Origin: Chryseobacterium sp.
GTDB taxonomy: Bacteria; Bacteroidota; Bacteroidia; Flavobacteriales; Weeksellaceae
DNA length: 64,000 bases
Direction: 5' to 3'
NCBI GenBank assembly: GCA_031277615.1
Contig: JAITMC010000025.1
Span: forward strand, 1-64,000
Part shown: positions 41,961-51,474 of the stretch, piece after piece
Layout: every line of letters begins with the position of its first letter
Position numbering within the stretch: the first letter of the stretch is position 1
Notes under the pieces: generated by a model
Database searches by the model: none
Told to the model about the DNA's origin: nothing
What the model saw: only the letters and a program-made list of their open reading frames with translations
Translations under genes and position numbers: made by a program

Positions 41961-44435
41961 TTATTTTGGATCTAAAGCCTTTTCAATTCTGAAAACCAGA
42001 TCTTCATAATGGTATTTATTGACCGTATTGGGATCTGTTTTCACTGAAAGTTCTTTTTTAATGGTATTTAAATTTCCTCTTGCCATAGCAGCCACATCAG
42101 ATTTATCCGAAACTTTTGTATCCACCAGCTTAATCAGGTTATCCACATAGCTTCGCTGAAGGTTTCTGCCATACACATCAGGGTTTTGTTTTTTAATAAT
42201 TGAGTTATTGAGGTCTGTAAACAGATCAACCATGGTGTAGGTATCCTGAGCCACCGCTTCCATCTGATACATATTCTGCAATACCAAAGGACTCAAAAGT
42301 CTTGTAAGCACTCCATTCTGAATATCTTCCATGGTTTTCACCGGGGTTTTCCCGGTTTTTTCAAAGATCTCCTTTTTGATCAGCCACTGCGGAGTGGTAA
42401 ATACATTCTGTTCTAAAAATCTCATCGCTTCCTGCTGGTCTTTTTTAGCCACCGCCTCATATACCACACCGGATTGCTCTGCCGTTTTAGGGGTTTCCAT
42501 CTGGCCACCGATGTATTTTGAAACATGTCCTGCATATCTTCTGAACTGTGTAACCACCTGATCATACATCATCCCGAGATTTTCATAATCTTCATTCGGG
42601 GTTGCCGTCCACTGATCAAGGTTATCTATAATCCTTTTCAGGTTTTTGATTCCATAGGTGCTGGCAAGCATTGCGTTGTCTCCTACCTGCTCGCTCTGAG
42701 ATCTCGGATCCAAAGGATTGGATTCCGTGCCAAACCATAGTCTTTCGTTCTTCAGGTTTTTGATCACCCAGTTATTCAGATGTTCTTTTTCTGAATCCGG
42801 TGTATTGTACTGATAGAATCTTCTGTAGCCCCATTCAATTGCCCAGTCGTCATAATCACCGATTCTCGGCATAATTCCTGAATCTCCTATCTTATCTTCC
42901 GGCTGTGCCACATAATTGAAGCGCGCATAATCCATAATAGAAGGAGTATGTCCGTTTTTCTCAAGCCATTTTTTATCTCTGAGCTTTTCAACAGGAACGG
43001 TGGAACTTGAACCAAAATTATGTCTCAGCCCTAAGGTATGGCCTACTTCATGGGAAGAAACAAAACGGATCAGCTCGCCCATAAGCTTATCATCGAACTT
43101 CACCTTTCTGGCTCTTTCGTCATTCGGAGCAGCCTGTACAAAGTACCAGTTTCTCAACAGCAGCATCACATTATGATACCAGTTGATATGGCTTTCAAGG
43201 ATCTCCCCTGTTCTGGGATCAGAAATAGAAGGTCCGGAAGCATTGGGAACGTCTGAAGGTTTGTACACAATAGCAGAGAACCGGGCATCTTCAAGACTCC
43301 ATTCCGTATCTGTTTTAGGATCGGGAAGTTTAGCGTAAATCGCATTTTTGAAGCCTGCTTTTTCAAAAGCTTTCTGCCAGTCGTTCACTCCCTGGATCAG
43401 GTAAGGGATCCATTTTTTAGGAGTTGCAGGATCAATATAGAATACGATCGGTTTTGCCGGTTCTACCAGCTCGCCTTTTTTATATTTTTCAAGATCCTGG
43501 GGTTTCGGCTCCAGCCTCCATCTTTTAACCAGAGAGATTCTTTTTACGCCCTGAGGATCCAGATCAAAGTCCGTATAGCCTACTGCAAAATACCCTACCC
43601 TGGGATCAAAATATCTTGCCTGCATTTTGTTTTCCGGCAGCAGCACAAAAGATGAGTTGATTTCTACGGTATAGTTTCCACTTACCTTTGGCAGATCAGC
43701 AGCAGGAATTCCCGGTATTGGCCGTCCTAAAGTACGTGCAAATGTTTTGGTGGTGTTGATTTCTATATTCCCGGGAAATGATTTAACGAAGTTCACAAAG
43801 GACATATCTTTCTGAAAGGCTCCTACTTTGAACGCGTCTTTGTTTCTCACGGAAAACGAAACCATTTCATTATCGGAATTCAGAAGATCCGTGACTTCAA
43901 TCACCGAGGATTTTTTATCATTGCCATAGGTCTTTACATCAAAAGATTTAATGATAGACTGTACATTATTTCTGATGACAGAGTTGTACATATCCGACGT
44001 GGAGTCTTTGGCATAATCTACATATGAAACAGATCTCAGAAGGATTTTATCTTTAGGCCCTTTTTCAAAAGCAACTACCTGCTGACCGATCTGGTCCCCG
44101 GCATAACCGGTTGTACCGGAACGCATCCCGGCGGCGGCTTTTGTAAGTCTTGTTACCAGTAGAAATTCCTTTTTCAGCATTTTATCAGGAATCTCAAAGT
44201 AATATTTATCATCCAATTTATGAACTGTGAAAACTCCCTGATCGGAAACGGCTTTATCTGTAATAACTTCTTTATAGGATTTTATTACAGGTTTTTTCTG
44301 ATCGTCTTTTTTAACTTTAGCGGTATCGGCCTTTGCCACCGCAGAGTCTTTTATTTGCGCTTTTAATCCTGTCTGTCCCAATGACAGAGCCATCAGGAAG
44401 AATGCGGCAGTACTGAGGTTTTTCACTTCTTTCAT
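41961..44435 (-). CDS. Zinc-dependent metalloprotease, DUF5117/DUF5118 type
   Basis: This 824-residue exported protein has a signal peptide (about 1-26, ending GLKAQ). The N-terminal half has the DUF5118/DUF5117 pattern (KDDQKKPVIKSYKEVITD, YFEIPDKMLKKEFLLVTRL, VGYFAVGYTDFD). The catalytic motif HEVGHTLGLRHNF near residue 461 is an extended HExxHxxGxxH zinc site, followed by SIMDYARFNYV (Met-turn). The C-terminal region is mostly helical. The family is common in Bacteroidota and probably works in the periplasm or at the surface, since no T9SS tail is present. It lies upstream of the DUF6452/DUF6048 pair and may share its transcript. Confidence 0.9.
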   Translation of the reverse strand: MKEVKNLSTAAFFLMALSLGQTGLKAQIKDSAVAKADTAKVKKDDQKKPVIKSYKEVITDKAVSDQGVFTVHKLDDKYYFEIPDKMLKKEFLLVTRLTKAAAGMRSGTTGYAGDQIGQQVVAFEKGPKDKILLRSVSYVDYAKDSTSDMYNSVIRNNVQSIIKSFDVKTYGNDKKSSVIEVTDLLNSDNEMVSFSVRNKDAFKVGAFQKDMSFVNFVKSFPGNIEINTTKTFARTLGRPIPGIPAADLPKVSGNYTVEINSSFVLLPENKMQARYFDPRVGYFAVGYTDFDLDPQGVKRISLVKRWRLEPKPQDLEKYKKGELVEPAKPIVFYIDPATPKKWIPYLIQGVNDWQKAFEKAGFKNAIYAKLPDPKTDTEWSLEDARFSAIVYKPSDVPNASGPSISDPRTGEILESHINWYHNVMLLLRNWYFVQAAPNDERARKVKFDDKLMGELIRFVSSHEVGHTLGLRHNFGSSSTVPVEKLRDKKWLEKNGHTPSIMDYARFNYVAQPEDKIGDSGIMPRIGDYDDWAIEWGYRRFYQYNTPDSEKEHLNNWVIKNLKNERLWFGTESNPLDPRSQSEQVGDNAMLASTYGIKNLKRIIDNLDQWTATPNEDYENLGMMYDQVVTQFRRYAGHVSKYIGGQMETPKTAEQSGVVYEAVAKKDQQEAMRFLEQNVFTTPQWLIKKEIFEKTGKTPVKTMEDIQNGVLTRLLSPLVLQNMYQMEAVAQDTYTMVDLFTDLNNSIIKKQNPDVYGRNLQRSYVDNLIKLVDTKVSDKSDVAAMARGNLNTIKKELSVKTDPNTVNKYHYEDLVFRIEKALDPK

Positions 44436-44469
44436 TAAATTTTCAGGTTATATTTTCAAATGTAGGGAA

Positions 44470-45879
44470 TTATTTTTTGATCAGCAGGGCAATATTTTCA
44501 ACATGATGAGTCTGCGGGAACATATCTACCGGAAGGATCTTCACCAAAGTATAGTGATCTTTCATCAGGGCAAGATCTCTGGCCTGTGTGGCAGAATTAC
44601 AGCTTACATAGACTACTTTTTCAGGGGCAAGCTTCAGGATCTGCTCCACTACTTTCTGGTGCATTCCGTCTCTTGGCGGATCGGTAATCAACACATCTGC
44701 TTTGGGATGGTTTTCCATGAATTCATCATTAAAGATGTCCTTCATATCTCCACAATAGAACGTACAATTGGAAAGGCCATTCAGTTCGGCATGTTCTATG
44801 GCTGCATCAATTGCTTCCTGTACGGATTCTATTCCAATCACCTGTCTGGCGTTTCTGGCCACATACTGGGCAATGGTTCCGGTTCCGGTGTACAGGTCAT
44901 ATACTACTTCTGTTCCTTTCAGGTCCGCAAATTCCAGGGTTTTTCTGTACAGTTCAAGAGCCTGTTTGTAATTGGTCTGGAAAAAGGATTTAGGGCCTAT
45001 TTTAAATTTCAGTCCGTCCATTTCCTCCATCAGATACCCTTCCCCAAAATAAACATTGATATCCAGGTCGTAAATAGAGTCATTCGCCTTTGGATTGATC
45101 GCATATACCAGCGTTTTGATCTGCGGGAATTTTTCCAGTAAGAAGGTGAACAGTTTTTCTCTGTTTTCTTTTTCTTCTCTGTAAAGCTGGAACAGAACCA
45201 TCCATTCCCCCTTAGAGTTCTGTCTCATCATCAGGGTTCTTAAAAAGCCTTCCTGATTTTTCACATCAAAAAAGTCCAGCCCATTGTCTACGGCATAGTT
45301 TTTTACAGCCAGACGGATTGCGTTTGAAGGATCTTCCTGAAGGAAACATTCTTTCAGGTCCAGAATCTTGCTCCACATTCCTGGGATGTGAAAACCTAAA
45401 GCGTCCTTACTGCCAAAGTTTTCTTCAGAACTGATTTCGTATTGAGTCAGCCATCTTGCATTGGAGAAAGAGAACTCCATTTTATTTCTGTAGAAGTAAT
45501 GTTCTTCAGAGCCCAGAATAGGAACGGTCACAAAATCATCAATTCCTCCGATTCTTTTGATGTTGTTATACACTTCTTCCTGCTTAAAATCCAGCTGCTT
45601 TTCATAGCTCATATTCTGCCATTTGCAGCCTCCGCAAGTGCCAAAATGGATACATTTAGGTTCTACCCTGAAAGGAGACTGTTCCAAAACCTCAATCGTT
45701 TCTGCCTCAAAGTATTTGGACTTCGCTTTTTTTACTCTGGCATTCACCAGATCTCCCGGGATAGCCCCCGAAACCAATACGGTTTTGCCTTCTTCGGTTC
45801 TGCCTATTGCAACCCCTTTTGCTCCGGCTGCCACCAGCCTGATATTCTCAAGAACTATATTTTTTTTCTTCTTACTCAT
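44470..45879 (-). CDS. rlmD: 23S rRNA (uracil-1939-C5)-methyltransferase
   Basis: The 469-residue RumA/TrmA-family enzyme has an N-terminal TRAM domain (about 1-65; VAIGRTEEGKTVLVSG), an iron-sulfur cluster motif CIHFGTCGGCKWQNM, a SAM domain with DLYTGTGTIAQYVA, the catalytic region ITDPPRDGMHQK and VYVSCNSATQARD with the nucleophile Cys. It methylates U1939 of 23S rRNA; related flavobacterial enzymes may act on other uridines. The start at 45879 (MSKKKKNIVLENI) is preferred to an in-frame ATG 19 codons earlier because the TRAM domain starts right after it. Confidence 0.93.
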   Translation of the reverse strand: MSKKKKNIVLENIRLVAAGAKGVAIGRTEEGKTVLVSGAIPGDLVNARVKKAKSKYFEAETIEVLEQSPFRVEPKCIHFGTCGGCKWQNMSYEKQLDFKQEEVYNNIKRIGGIDDFVTVPILGSEEHYFYRNKMEFSFSNARWLTQYEISSEENFGSKDALGFHIPGMWSKILDLKECFLQEDPSNAIRLAVKNYAVDNGLDFFDVKNQEGFLRTLMMRQNSKGEWMVLFQLYREEKENREKLFTFLLEKFPQIKTLVYAINPKANDSIYDLDINVYFGEGYLMEEMDGLKFKIGPKSFFQTNYKQALELYRKTLEFADLKGTEVVYDLYTGTGTIAQYVARNARQVIGIESVQEAIDAAIEHAELNGLSNCTFYCGDMKDIFNDEFMENHPKADVLITDPPRDGMHQKVVEQILKLAPEKVVYVSCNSATQARDLALMKDHYTLVKILPVDMFPQTHHVENIALLIKK

Positions 45880-45934
45880 TCTAAAATCTTCTATTTTCCT
45901 AATCGAAACCTGACGTTTCAGTCTGCAAAAATAC

Positions 45935-45966
45935 AATAAAAAAAACCTTATCCGAAGATAAGGTTT
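45935..45966 (-). terminator. Terminator of the thioredoxin-fold lipoprotein gene
   Basis: AAACCTTATC, the tetraloop, and GATAAGGTTT form a 10-bp stem. On the minus strand it reads with a TTCG loop and is followed by an eight-T run. Confidence 0.92.
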
Positions 45967-45985
45967 CCATCTATATTAAAGTTTA

Positions 45986-47530
45986 TTATTTTCCAGGGGC
46001 AGGCTGCGGATTTGCCGGCTGCGCAGGTTGTGGTTGTGCCGGCTGTGTAGGATCTACCATCATTCCACCCTGCTGAAGCTGGATGTTAGGATTTACCTTT
46101 GGAGCAGAAAGTCCTGTCTGCTTATCAAGGATCGTTACCAGCTCCTGCTCTCCAACGTTTACAAATGATCTGCTGGCAATTTTACCGTCTTTATCGATCA
46201 CTACAAAACATGGAAGTTTAAATCCATAGATTCCGTATTTTTTAGCGATATCGGAATTCAGACCTCCTTCTCCGTATACATTCACTCCCGGAATACCTTT
46301 AAGAAGGGCATTGCTGGTCTTCACGAACTGGTCTTTTGTATCATCAAGATTAATGAACGTGAAGTTCATTTTAGATTTATAGAAATTCACGACTTCTTTC
46401 AGGATCGGAACGGTAGCTTCTGCAATATATGGATTCCATGAAGTATAGAAAACAAGCATATTCGGTTTTCCTTTTCCTTCTGATATTTTATAAGATTTGC
46501 CATCCTGTTTGATCAGGGAAGCTTCAGGAGCCACTTCTCCTACTTTTACCCCGGCAATCGCCAGGTGAAGGTCTTTCAAGCTCTTCTTAACGCCTGCATC
46601 TTTGATGTCTTCGTCCACAATTTTAGAGATTCTTTCTATGGCTTTCGGATCTGCTCCCGGACGGATATCCTGAGCTAAGATAAATGAAAGCAGGTAGTCT
46701 TTCTTCAGCTGCGGAGTATCTTTCTGGTTTCTAAGGAATTCAGCAAAAAGCTCAGAAAGGGTTACATTTGGATTTTTAGCAACTTTCGGTTCCGCGAATT
46801 TCTGGAAATCCGTGTTGTATTTGTTCAGTAAATAGCTTCTATAGATAGGGCTTGTTTTAAGCATTTTATCTTTATCCACCTGTAGCTTCTCCTCATAATC
46901 TGAGAAAGCTTTTGTTACTTTGAAAGCCGGACCTCCTTCCATTTTTTTCATCATCTCATACTGAGCCATGATGGTAAGAACGGTGCTGGAAACATCCATT
47001 TTTTTCCATTCTACGATATCTTTATCCGGATTGAATTTTTTAACGTTCTCTTCGATATTTTTATTGATGTCGCTATCGATCTTCTGCACTCCCTGAAGGA
47101 AAGCTTTTTCATCTTTCTTCAACAGGTCAGGTACATTGGCCTGCTGAGCATAAGTTCCCAGATATTTCTGAGTGGCTACAAAGAATTCATTATTCTTTTT
47201 AGCATCACCGGTGATCACGTATTCCATTGGGAAAGTTGCTCCATTACCGGAGATATTTAAAGTCTGACCGGCTTTTAAATAAATGATATTTCTTTTTTCT
47301 CCGTAAGAGATTTCATACATCCCGTCTTTCGGAGCTTCAAAGGATCCGGAAAAATTGCCGTTTTTATCTAAACCTAAATTCACCAACGGCAGCGTAGCAA
47401 CCCCTGAGGCTTCTATAAACTCTACTCTGTCTAATGGTGATCCGCCTGTGATTTTTCCTTTAACTTCAACTTTTTTTGAACAAGACATCGCGAAAACCGC
47501 CATGATAAACAATAAAAGATATTTTTTCAT
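45986..47530 (-). CDS. TlpA-like thioredoxin-fold lipoprotein lacking CxxC
   Basis: The 514-residue lipoprotein (signal ending FAMSCSKK, Cys 17) has an N-terminal DUF4369-like beta domain (about 22-115), a long helical middle (about 115-335) and a C-terminal thioredoxin-like domain (about 335-475). In normal TlpA/ResA proteins the redox motif is WCxPC after FWAS-type residues. Here it reads LVFYTSWNPYIAEAT, with both cysteines replaced, so disulfide exchange cannot occur at that site. The tail is rich in Pro and Gln (PTQPAQPQPAQP). It is predicted to be membrane-anchored on the periplasmic or outer leaflet and to have a binding or chaperone role rather than a redox one (inference). Confidence 0.85.
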   Translation of the reverse strand: MKKYLLLFIMAVFAMSCSKKVEVKGKITGGSPLDRVEFIEASGVATLPLVNLGLDKNGNFSGSFEAPKDGMYEISYGEKRNIIYLKAGQTLNISGNGATFPMEYVITGDAKKNNEFFVATQKYLGTYAQQANVPDLLKKDEKAFLQGVQKIDSDINKNIEENVKKFNPDKDIVEWKKMDVSSTVLTIMAQYEMMKKMEGGPAFKVTKAFSDYEEKLQVDKDKMLKTSPIYRSYLLNKYNTDFQKFAEPKVAKNPNVTLSELFAEFLRNQKDTPQLKKDYLLSFILAQDIRPGADPKAIERISKIVDEDIKDAGVKKSLKDLHLAIAGVKVGEVAPEASLIKQDGKSYKISEGKGKPNMLVFYTSWNPYIAEATVPILKEVVNFYKSKMNFTFINLDDTKDQFVKTSNALLKGIPGVNVYGEGGLNSDIAKKYGIYGFKLPCFVVIDKDGKIASRSFVNVGEQELVTILDKQTGLSAPKVNPNIQLQQGGMMVDPTQPAQPQPAQPANPQPAPGK

Positions 47531-47849
47531 TTCAATTTTTAATATTACACAAAAATACGTTTTTTAGGGTTTGTTCATCCACCCTGATTACTTTTTTTGA
47601 AAATTTTATAAAATCCCTTCTACAGGGCGTTATACACTGTATTTGCCTGTCTGAAAATCCTTTTTAATCCGGAATTCTGCTAAAGGCCGTTTTCTGCAAT
47701 ACCTTATCGTATGCTCACCAAATATAGACTTATTATATAAAGAGCACCAAGCACTTTTGGGAACTTAACAAATTTTAACAGCTTTAAAAACAGCGATAAA
47801 AAAAATCGCCCCCGTTATGGAGGCGATTTTTATGTATTTAGAATCAATT
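47531..47849. other. Intergenic region between the TlpA-like and sdhB genes
   Basis: This stretch of 319 bases has no supported gene. It contains the sdh operon terminator at 47798-47831 and presumably the promoter of the TlpA-like gene. No clear TAnnTTTG box was found on the minus strand. Confidence 0.55.
47798..47831 (-). terminator. Terminator of the sdhCAB operon
   Basis: AAAATCGCC and GGCGATTTT form the stem, with CC/TGG partial pairing around GTTA, and T runs on both strands. It lies 19 bases after the sdhB stop. Confidence 0.9.
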
Positions 47850-48617
47850 TTATCCCTGATCTACAAGAGCAGCCATATATTCTCTGTTCATTCTTGCGAT
47901 GTTTTCAAGAGAAATCCCTTTAGGACATTCAATTTCACAAGCACCGGTATTGGAACAGTTTCCGAATCCTTCTTCGTCCATAGCTTTCACCATATTTAGC
48001 ACTCTTCGCTTCGCTTCTACTCTACCCTGAGGAAGTAATGCATACTGAGAAACTTTAGCTCCTACGAATAGCATTGCCGATCCGTTTTTACAGGTAGCCA
48101 CACAAGCTCCACATCCGATACAGGCAGCGGCATCCATTGCTTTGTCTGCATCTTCTTTAGGAACAGGAATCGCGTTAGCATCTAATGTATTTCCTGAAGT
48201 GTTTACAGAGATGAAACCACCTGCTGCCATTACTCTGTCGAATGCACTTCTGTCTACCATTAAGTCTTTGATAACCGGGAAGGCAGCACTTCTCCAAGGT
48301 TCAATAACGATCGTTTCACCGTCTTTGAACATTCTCATGTGAAGCTGACAAGTAGTAATTCCTGTATCAGGACCATGAGCTCTACCATTGATGTAAAGAG
48401 AACACATACCACAGATCCCTTCACGACAGTCGTGATCGAAAGCGATAGGTTCTTTTCCTTCGTTAATTAAATTTTCGTTCAGAATATCCAGCATCTCCAG
48501 GAAAGAAGAATCTGTAGATACATCTGATATTTTATAGGTCTCAAACTGACCTTTAGATTTATTATTTTTCTGTCTCCAAATTTTCAGCGTAAGATGTAAG
48601 CCTTTTTTTGCACTCAT
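47850..48617 (-). CDS. sdhB: Succinate dehydrogenase/fumarate reductase iron-sulfur subunit
   Basis: The 255-residue protein has an N-terminal ferredoxin domain with the [2Fe-2S] cysteines in [15 protein letters not shown] and a following TTCQLH. The C-terminal part has [11 protein letters not shown] and [15 protein letters not shown] for the [4Fe-4S] and [3Fe-4S] clusters. It carries electrons from SdhA flavin to the membrane quinone in complex II, linking the TCA cycle and respiration. It is last in the sdhC-sdhA-sdhB operon, 24 bases after sdhA, and followed by a strong terminator. Confidence 0.97.
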   Translation of the reverse strand: MSAKKGLHLTLKIWRQKNNKSKGQFETYKISDVSTDSSFLEMLDILNENLINEGKEPIAFDHDCREGICGMCSLYINGRAHGPDTGITTCQLHMRMFKDGETIVIEPWRSAAFPVIKDLMVDRSAFDRVMAAGGFISVNTSGNTLDANAIPVPKEDADKAMDAAACIGCGACVATCKNGSAMLFVGAKVSQYALLPQGRVEAKRRVLNMVKAMDEEGFGNCSNTGACEIECPKGISLENIARMNREYMAALVDQG

Positions 48618-48641
48618 AATGTTATATTTATAGGTTGGAGA

Positions 48642-50654
48642 TTATTTGTAACTTCTAGTTTTAACCTCGATGTTGTCATATATCAGTTCTTCTTTATGCA
48701 ATACTTCCGCATTGATATTTTCACCCTGATATTCCCAAGCTCCGACGTATTTGAAGTTGACGTCGTCTCTTTCCGCTTCTCCATCCGGAGTTGCGTGATC
48801 CCAACGGAAGTGACCACCACAAGACTCTTCTCTGTTCAGCGCATCGATAGCCATTAATTGTCCCAGTTCCAGGAAATCTGCCACTCTGAACGCTTTTTCA
48901 AGTTCAGTGTTCATTCCGTCAGCTTCTCCGGGAACTTTTACATTCTTCCAGAAGTCGTTTCTTACTTCTTCAATTTCTTTGATAGCTTCTTTCAATCCTT
49001 CAGGCGTTCTTCCCATTCCAACTTTATTCCACATAATGTGTCCCAGTTTCTTGTGGAAATGGTCTACGGAATGCGTTCCTTTATTATTGATGAAGAAATC
49101 CACTTTATCTTTAATTCCTTTTTCAGCTTCGTTAAACGCTGCTGTATCGGTAGGAATTGCTCCTGTTCTGATATCTGCAGAAAGGTAATCTGCGATCGTA
49201 TAAGGAAGTACGAAATATCCGTCTGCAAGACCCTGCATCAATGCAGAAGCTCCCAATCTGTTTGCCCCGTGGTCTGAGAAGTTGGCTTCACCAATTACGA
49301 AACATCCCGGGATGGTAGACTGAAGGTTATAATCAACCCATACCCCACCCATGGTATAGTGAACGGCAGGATAAATCTTCATTGGAGTTTTGTAAGGATC
49401 ATCAGCCGTAATTTTTTCGTACATGACGAATAAGTTACCGTATTTCTCCTCAACCCAGCTCTTACCAAGGTCATAGATCTGCTGATCTGTAGGATTGTGA
49501 ATATGTTTTTCGATCGCGGCTTCTTTACCTTTTTTCATGATTTCTGTAGAGAAATCAAGGTATACCCCTTCCTGAGTATCGTTATTTTCGATTCCGTATC
49601 CTGCATCACATCTTTCTTTAGCTGCTCTTGAAGCAACGTCTCTCGGTACAAGGTTACCGAATGCAGGGTATCTTCTTTCTAAGTAGTAGTCTCTGTCTTC
49701 TTCTTTAATGTTTTCAGGTCTTAATTTACCTTCTCTGATCGCTACTGAATCTTCAATATTTTTAGGAACCCAGATTCTTCCTGAGTTTCTTAATGATTCA
49801 GACATCAGAGTCAGTTTAGACTGCTGAGTTCCGTGAACCGGAATACAGGTCGGGTGAATCTGTACGTAGCAAGGGTTGGCAAAGTAAGCGCCTTTTTTGT
49901 GGATCTTCCAGGCTGCAGAAACGTTCGATCCCATTGCGTTAGTAGAAAGGAAATATACGTTTCCGTATCCTCCTGAAGCAATTACTACTGCATGAGCAGA
50001 ATGTCTTTCGATTTCACCTGTTACCAGGTTTCTTGCGATAATTCCTCTTGCTTTTCCGTCAACAATGACAAGGTCCAGCATTTCATGACGGTTGTACATC
50101 TTAATTCTTCCTTTACCGATCTGACGGCTCATGGAAGAGTATGCTCCTAATAATAACTGTTGCCCGGTCTGCCCTTTTGCGTAGAATGTTCTTTTTACCT
50201 GAACCCCACCAAATGAACGGTTATCTAACTGCCCACCGTAATCTCTACCGAAAGGTACTCCCTGGGAAACACACTGGTCAATAATATTGGCTGAAACTTC
50301 TGCTAATCTGTAAACGTTAGCTTCTCTTGCTCTATAGTCGCCTCCTTTGATGGTATCATAGAATAAACGGTATGTAGAGTCACCGTCACCCTGGTAATTC
50401 TTAGCAGCGTTGATTCCCCCCTGAGCCGCAATAGAGTGTGCTCTTCTCGGAGAATCCTGGTAACAGAATGCTTTTACATTGTATCCCTGCTCAGCTAAAG
50501 TAGCTGCCGCAGAACCTCCTGCCAAACCTGTTCCTACAACAATAATATCAATCTTATCTCTGTTGTTTGGGGCAACGAGGTTCATATGGTCTTTATGATT
50601 TTTCCATTTATCCTTTAAAGGACCTGCTGGAATTTTTGAATCTAATTTACTCAT
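48642..50654 (-). CDS. sdhA: Succinate dehydrogenase/fumarate reductase flavoprotein subunit
   Basis: The 670-residue protein has the FAD-binding motif [20 protein letters not shown], the covalent-FAD histidine region [17 protein letters not shown], and active-site segments [11 protein letters not shown] and [12 protein letters not shown]. It oxidises succinate to fumarate, or works in reverse under low oxygen. The length and the GG-containing segments match the Bacteroidota/epsilon-type enzymes used with a single cytochrome b subunit. sdhC starts 15 bases upstream in the same operon. Confidence 0.97.
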   Translation of the reverse strand: MSKLDSKIPAGPLKDKWKNHKDHMNLVAPNNRDKIDIIVVGTGLAGGSAAATLAEQGYNVKAFCYQDSPRRAHSIAAQGGINAAKNYQGDGDSTYRLFYDTIKGGDYRAREANVYRLAEVSANIIDQCVSQGVPFGRDYGGQLDNRSFGGVQVKRTFYAKGQTGQQLLLGAYSSMSRQIGKGRIKMYNRHEMLDLVIVDGKARGIIARNLVTGEIERHSAHAVVIASGGYGNVYFLSTNAMGSNVSAAWKIHKKGAYFANPCYVQIHPTCIPVHGTQQSKLTLMSESLRNSGRIWVPKNIEDSVAIREGKLRPENIKEEDRDYYLERRYPAFGNLVPRDVASRAAKERCDAGYGIENNDTQEGVYLDFSTEIMKKGKEAAIEKHIHNPTDQQIYDLGKSWVEEKYGNLFVMYEKITADDPYKTPMKIYPAVHYTMGGVWVDYNLQSTIPGCFVIGEANFSDHGANRLGASALMQGLADGYFVLPYTIADYLSADIRTGAIPTDTAAFNEAEKGIKDKVDFFINNKGTHSVDHFHKKLGHIMWNKVGMGRTPEGLKEAIKEIEEVRNDFWKNVKVPGEADGMNTELEKAFRVADFLELGQLMAIDALNREESCGGHFRWDHATPDGEAERDDVNFKYVGAWEYQGENINAEVLHKEELIYDNIEVKTRSYK

Positions 50655-50669
50655 ATTAGTATATTGATA

Positions 50670-51332
50670 TTATTGAGTTACAAAGTGAAAAATTGCGATA
50701 AAAATAAACCCTGCAGGAATAAGGATAGAATACCATTTCCCGAAAGCTTTGATTACCGGAGTATATTTTGGATGTCTCGCCCCGATAGACTGGAACGAAG
50801 ACTGGAATCCGTGAGCTAAGTGTAGTCCTAACAGAACAAAAGAGATCACATAAATTGCCACTCTCCAAAGGTCTGCAAACTTCTCATGAAGTTCCGGCCA
50901 GAAACGTTCTGCATCAGGAGCTGTCCCGTCTACATACTTGTACGTAATTTCATGAAGCCAGAAATCATATAAGTGAAGCGCCAGGAAAGCCAGAACAACC
51001 GCTCCGGAAATAATCATATTTCTGGACATCCATGAAGAGTTCACAGAAGGATTGTTGGATTCGTACTTTACCGGACGTGCTTTATTATTCTTAATTTCGA
51101 GTACAAATCCCATTACGAAATGGAAAATTACTGCAAAACCAAGAATAGGCTGCATTAAGAACTGCACAAACGGATTATAGCCCATAAAGTCGGATGCGGT
51201 ATTAAAAGCATCCCTGTTAAGAACTGATAATAAGTTGGTTGTCAAATGCAGTATAAGAAAAATCAGCAAAAACATAGCTGATAATGCCATAGCGTATTTT
51301 CTACCTATCGTAGAACTCGTTAAACCTGCCAT
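50670..51332 (-). CDS. sdhC: Succinate dehydrogenase cytochrome b subunit (type B, single anchor)
   Basis: The 220-residue protein has five hydrophobic helices, for example ALSAMFLLIFLILHLTTNLL, FVMGFVLEI, MIISGAVVLAFLALHLYDFW and ISFVLLGLHLAHGF. Histidines in several helices are suitable for two hemes (LHLTTN, IFHFVMG, LHLYDF, LHLAHG). It anchors complex II and passes electrons to menaquinone. No separate sdhD is present, as is usual for type B complexes in Bacteroidota. A TAATTTTG box (51356-51363, minus strand) lies about 24 bases upstream and is a likely operon promoter. Confidence 0.95.
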   Translation of the reverse strand: MAGLTSSTIGRKYAMALSAMFLLIFLILHLTTNLLSVLNRDAFNTASDFMGYNPFVQFLMQPILGFAVIFHFVMGFVLEIKNNKARPVKYESNNPSVNSSWMSRNMIISGAVVLAFLALHLYDFWLHEITYKYVDGTAPDAERFWPELHEKFADLWRVAIYVISFVLLGLHLAHGFQSSFQSIGARHPKYTPVIKAFGKWYSILIPAGFIFIAIFHFVTQ

Positions 51333-51355
51333 ATAAGTTTAAATTTGAATTTCCA

Positions 51356-51363
51356 CAAAATTA
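51356..51363 (-). promoter_or_regulatory. -7 box of the sdhCAB operon
   Basis: TAATTTTG on the minus strand fits TAnnTTTG, about 24 bases upstream of the sdhC ATG. No well-spaced -33 TTTG is seen. Confidence 0.45.
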
Positions 51364-51474
51364 AGAAATGTTAACAATATCGAAAAGTGAGAAATCTCAC
51401 AATTAGCCAGTTTGTAATGTTTCTAAATAAGAATTTTATCCGTGTAAATACAGGAAAAACGAATTTCACAAAGC

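Noticed and set aside
44503-45141. Open frame of 212 codons antisense to rlmD
   Set aside because: The rlmD reading has all family motifs; the opposite frame has low-complexity aromatic-rich sequence and no motif.
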